Assembly: GCA_038125665.1 (NCBI GenBank)
Contig: JAYPEI010000035.1
Span: 1-8,472, forward strand
DNA length: 8,472 nucleotides
Direction: 5' to 3'
Origin: CAILUG01 sp038125665
Lineage (GTDB): Bacteria; Pseudomonadota; Gammaproteobacteria; Pseudomonadales; Pseudohongiellaceae
Positions 6,406 through 8,472 of this stretch are shown here, one piece after another. Made by a program: the position numbers and the translations under genes. The notes beneath the pieces are model-generated. The model searched no databases. It had not been told where the DNA came from and was given only the letters and a program-made list of their open reading frames with translations. Positions within the stretch are counted from its first letter, which is position 1. Each line of letters begins with the position of its first letter.

Positions 6406-7369
6406 ATTTTAGGATCAACTTAATCATATTCAGAAAGCTAATACCAGTAGCAAGCGCAGCCTGCGGTAATAAACTCTGTTGTGTTAAACCTGGAAGAGTA
6501 TTGGTCTCAAGAAGAAAAAAATTTCCTGTTCTATCTCTTATAAAGTCCGTGCGACTGTAACCTGACAATCCCAAAATTGAATGAGCCTGAAGCGCTAACT
6601 GTTGTAAATAGCTTAGTTCATCATGAGATAGTTCTTTTGGGGGGAAAACTTCATCGGTTAGATTTGCTTGATATTTCGCCGTGTAATCAAAAAGTTTAGA
6701 TTCTTTAGGATAAATGCCTCCTGGTATCAAAGCATCCTTCCCTAAAACTCCAACTGTGTATTCACTCCCCTCAATATAATCTTCAACAAGAACCTCATGG
6801 TCATAGCTAGACGCTATTTCAAATGCTTGTGATTGCTCTCTTCTATCTGCCACTAATCTAATGCCCACAGACGAGCCCTCTTGGTTTGGTTTAACGATAA
6901 AAGGATAAGCCAAATTGATTTCTTCATTGGATTTAACGACCTGCCATCTTGGAGTTGGGAGTCCATGTTCGTGGTATCTAATTTTAGTCTCTTGCTTATT
7001 CATCGCGAGCCTACAGGCTTTGCTTCCACTCCCAGTAAAAGCAATACCCAAAGCTTCAAGCTCGGCTTGCACGGTGCCATTCTCCCCTCTGCCTCCATGT
7101 AGCCCAATAAATACTTTATCCAGAGAGCTCAAGTCACCCAGTAACTGATTCATGGGAATTTCTTTTTTCTTTTTCTCTATGGGAGGTATTTGACCGGCGA
7201 CAACTGAGAACCAGTTCTTCTCTTGCTCCTGGGATAATACGCCTTCTGTCATCTCAATGACCGTGACTTTGTGGCCTAAAGCGCGAAGCGCTTTTGTGAT
7301 CTCAAAGGAGGAGAGGACCGAGATCTCACGCTCACTACTCACGCCTCCCATTAAAACAGCGATGTGCAT
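6404..7369 (-). CDS. ddl: D-alanine--D-alanine ligase (321 aa)
   Basis: This cytoplasmic ATP-grasp enzyme joins two D-alanines for the peptidoglycan stem peptide. The family signatures appear in order: MGGVSSEREIS at 7-17 (E13 aligns with E. coli DdlB E15), HGGRGENG at 91-98, IVKPNQEGSSVGI at 158-170 (ATP-binding), EDYIEGSEYTVGV at 196-208, FDYTAKY at 227-233, and the C-terminal catalytic stretch RTDF (273-276) then LLETNTLPGLTQQSLLP (286-302). K232-Y233 match the Lys-Tyr of the omega loop found in D-Ala-D-Ala ligases; a Phe at the Tyr position is linked to D-lactate use, so ordinary D-Ala-D-Ala synthesis is expected. GENG and MNK replace the commoner GEDG and MDK, both conservative changes. 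Length is near normal. The gene stands alone, convergent with a receptor gene and divergent from an ATPase gene, and not beside murC or ftsQ in a division cluster. The start ATG is preceded by a weak AAGG about 10 bases away. Confidence 0.95.
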   Translation of the reverse strand: MHIAVLMGGVSSEREISVLSSFEITKALRALGHKVTVIEMTEGVLSQEQEKNWFSVVAGQIPPIEKKKKEIPMNQLLGDLSSLDKVFIGLHGGRGENGTVQAELEALGIAFTGSGSKACRLAMNKQETKIRYHEHGLPTPRWQVVKSNEEINLAYPFIVKPNQEGSSVGIRLVADRREQSQAFEIASSYDHEVLVEDYIEGSEYTVGVLGKDALIPGGIYPKESKLFDYTAKYQANLTDEVFPPKELSHDELSYLQQLALQAHSILGLSGYSRTDFIRDRTGNFFLLETNTLPGLTQQSLLPQAALATGISFLNMIKLILK

Positions 7370-7411
7370 AAGTAAATAACCTTAACTTAGATGTAATCGA
7401 TTCCCCTATTG

Positions 7412-7417
7412 TATACT
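7412..7417 (+). promoter_or_regulatory. Candidate -10 element of the ATPase operon
   Basis: TATACT fits a -10 hexamer and would start transcription near 7424, leaving a very short leader before ATG 7439. No convincing -35 is seen. The overlapping palindrome GTATAC (7411-7416) also gives TACAAT on the minus strand (7408-7413), so a shared divergent promoter with ddl is possible. Confidence 0.35.
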
Positions 7418-7425
7418 AGACACAC

Positions 7426-7431
7426 AAAGGA
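7426..7431 (+). promoter_or_regulatory. Shine-Dalgarno AAAGGA that sets the ATPase start
   Basis: AAAGGA ends 7 bases before ATG 7439-7441. It lies downstream of the alternative in-frame TTG (7409), ruling out the longer reading. Confidence 0.8.
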
Positions 7432-7438
7432 ATCGGAC

Positions 7439-8281
7439 ATGAAGCTAACACTCGAAGAATTTAAAAATCAAAAATCCAAGGCCATCACGCTCTTGGGTAT
7501 GTCAGGTGTTGGCAAAACGCAGTTAGCTAATAAGCTTCCCTCATCAGAGTGGTTTCATTATTCTGGCGATTACCGCATTGGGACTAAGTATTTAGCTGAA
7601 CCGATTATGGATAATATTAAAGTTCAGGCCATGCAAGTTGGATTCCTCAAGGAGCTCCTACGCAGTGACTCGATCTACATTGCCTCAAACATCACGGTCA
7701 ATAACTTGGAACCTGTGGCCACATTTTTAGGAAAGATCGGTAATCCAAAAAAGGGTGGGATCACCCTCGAGGAGTTTCGTAAAAGACAAGCGCTCCATAA
7801 AGACGCTGAAATCAATGCCATGCGTGATGTCGCTGAATTCATGGCCAAGGCGAAAGACATTTACGGCTATTCCAACTTCATCAATGATGCCGGCGGTAGC
7901 CTGTGTGAGCTAAATGATGAAAAGACCTATCAGTTGCTGAGCGAGAAAACCATCATTATCTATCTCAGGGCCAATGCAGAGCTCAAGCAAACCCTAACAG
8001 AGCGTGCGATCATGCATCCAAAGCCGATGTACTACGCCCCAGAATTTTTAGACCAGCAAATTGAAATGTATCTGGACGAGAAAAGTCTTAAGGGTGTTGA
8101 GGAGATCGATCCCGATGACTTCTCGAGCTGGATCTTCCCTAAGCTCATTGAGCACAGAGACCCCAAGTATCAACGCATTGCCGATCAATACGGCTACACC
8201 TTAAACGCCGAGGATGTCGCTAAAGTGAAATCAGAGGCCGAATTTTTAGACCTACTCAGTAGCGCGATTGATGCCAAGTGA
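7439..8281 (+). CDS. Conserved P-loop ATPase of unknown role (280 aa)
   Basis: The protein has a Walker A motif GMSGVGKT at residues 20-27 in a soluble protein without signal peptide or membrane segment. A conserved-looking block WFHYSGDYRIGTKYL follows at 38-52, then SIYIASNIT (78-86), INDAGGSLCEL (148-158) and a HPKPMYYAPEFL block near 192-203. From memory it resembles a conserved 'ATPase' family common in marine alphaproteobacteria such as Rhodobacteraceae, which keeps the same HYS-DYRIGT and PKPMYY blocks. I know of no assigned function. The spacing of the P-loop and the Asp-Tyr-Arg block recalls small-molecule kinases, but that is speculation. ATG 7439 is chosen because AAAGGA precedes it by 7 bases; an upstream in-frame TTG at 7409 overlaps the -10. 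The last 11 bases overlap the start of the DUF2237 gene, suggesting co-transcription and coupled translation. Confidence 0.85.
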   Translation: MKLTLEEFKNQKSKAITLLGMSGVGKTQLANKLPSSEWFHYSGDYRIGTKYLAEPIMDNIKVQAMQVGFLKELLRSDSIYIASNITVNNLEPVATFLGKIGNPKKGGITLEEFRKRQALHKDAEINAMRDVAEFMAKAKDIYGYSNFINDAGGSLCELNDEKTYQLLSEKTIIIYLRANAELKQTLTERAIMHPKPMYYAPEFLDQQIEMYLDEKSLKGVEEIDPDDFSSWIFPKLIEHRDPKYQRIADQYGYTLNAEDVAKVKSEAEFLDLLSSAIDAK

Positions 8282-8472
8282 TAGGGATCCATCGCTGAAC
8301 GTCTTTGGAGAGTCGCTGATTCCGTGCTCTACTGATCCGATGACAGGTTTTTTTCGTGATGGATGCTGTAATACATCTGAGCAGGATGTTGGCTCCCATA
8401 CCGTGTGCGTTGTCCTCACCGATGATTTTCTCGAGTTCTCTAAATCCAAGGGCAACGACCTTACCACCCCCA
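8271..8472 (+). CDS. DUF2237 family protein, N-terminal part (3' end outside window)
   Basis: ATG 8271 opens a frame that runs off the right edge, giving 67 complete codons. It reads MPSDRDPSLNVFGESLIPCS, then TDPMTGFFRDGCC, DVGSHTVC and FSKSKGNDLTTP. This order is the hallmark of DUF2237 proteins (NVLG-PL-CS-DP-TGF-RDGCC, G-HTVC, F-S-GNDL-TP). Conserved Cys19, Cys32, Cys33, His43 and Cys46 might form a metal or redox site, though the family function is unknown. The start overlaps the ATPase gene by 11 bases (ATPase stop TGA at 8279-8281) with no strong Shine-Dalgarno, which fits translational coupling. The first in-frame ATG gives the expected short lead before NVFG. The opposite-strand frame over this region is a shadow. 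The remaining part is not visible. Confidence 0.85.
   Translation, partial: MPSDRDPSLNVFGESLIPCSTDPMTGFFRDGCCNTSEQDVGSHTVCVVLTDDFLEFSKSKGNDLTTP

Larger units (their letters stand above)
7398..7435 (+). repeat. 7-bp inverted repeat bracketing the ATPase -10 and Shine-Dalgarno
   Basis: CGATTCC (7398-7404) and GGAATCG (7429-7435) are exact reverse complements 24 bp apart, with about 31 bp between centres, close to three helical turns. They flank TATACT, and the right arm overlaps the Shine-Dalgarno. This could be an operator or a leader hairpin; it is short enough to be chance. Confidence 0.35.

Noticed and set aside
6404..7369. ddl as a vancomycin-resistance-type D-Ala-D-Lac ligase
   Set aside because: The omega-loop Lys-Tyr (K232-Y233) typical of D-Ala-D-Ala ligases is present and no vanH or vanX-like neighbour is seen.
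7409..7438. In-frame TTG start giving a 290-residue ATPase
   Set aside because: It overlaps the probable -10 element and lies upstream of the AAAGGA Shine-Dalgarno that precedes ATG 7439.
8252..8467. Minus-strand 71-codon frame at the right end
   Set aside because: It lies antisense to the DUF2237 frame, whose family motifs are unmistakable; the minus frame has no recognisable features.
1..8472. CRISPR array, tRNA/rRNA, insertion sequence or phage elements
   Set aside because: No regularly spaced repeats, cloverleaf-like segments, transposase motifs or terminal inverted repeats were seen when reading the window.

Overview
The window looks like a moderate-G+C chromosome segment from a Gram-negative bacterium, most likely a marine-type gammaproteobacterium. 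The evidence is two large TonB-dependent outer-membrane receptors in tandem, a good Fur-box match, and a D-Ala-D-Ala ligase for peptidoglycan. Taxon assignment from one window is tentative.

Layout: (1) positions 3-176 hold the C-terminal end of an unidentified membrane protein with two transmembrane segments. (2) After an AT-rich intergenic stretch comes a 983-residue TonB-dependent receptor (367-3318, +), ending at a strong intrinsic terminator (3343-3370). (3) A 192-base gap carries a Fur-box match, a 9+9 bp inverted repeat over a probable -35, and a terminator-like hairpin. It leads into a second receptor of a different, Oar-like type with an N-terminal carboxypeptidase-regulatory-like domain (3511-6354, +). 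(4) A near-identical bidirectional terminator (6376-6405) separates it from a convergent ddl gene (6404-7369, -). (5) Divergent from ddl is a conserved P-loop ATPase of unknown role (7439-8281, +). It overlaps by 11 bases the start of a DUF2237 protein that runs off the window end (8271 onward).

How the parts relate: the two receptors would import scarce nutrients across the outer membrane using TonB-ExbBD energy. The Fur box suggests that at least the second responds to iron. Their coding sequences belong to different subfamilies. Yet both have the same 5' leader design (hairpin, then the exact 16-mer TTTTTTTCGAAAAAAA, then Shine-Dalgarno and ATG) and the same 3' terminator stem. That shared regulatory packaging is the most interesting signal here, and I do not recognise it as a named element. 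The 9-mer TGACCGGCC that forms both terminator arms also occurs once more inside receptor 1, which raises the possibility of a genome-wide repeated word. ddl is a stand-alone cell-wall gene outside a division cluster. The ATPase-DUF2237 pair looks like a translationally coupled operon. No tRNA, rRNA, CRISPR array, insertion sequence or phage gene was seen, and no gene-free stretch exceeds 300 bases.
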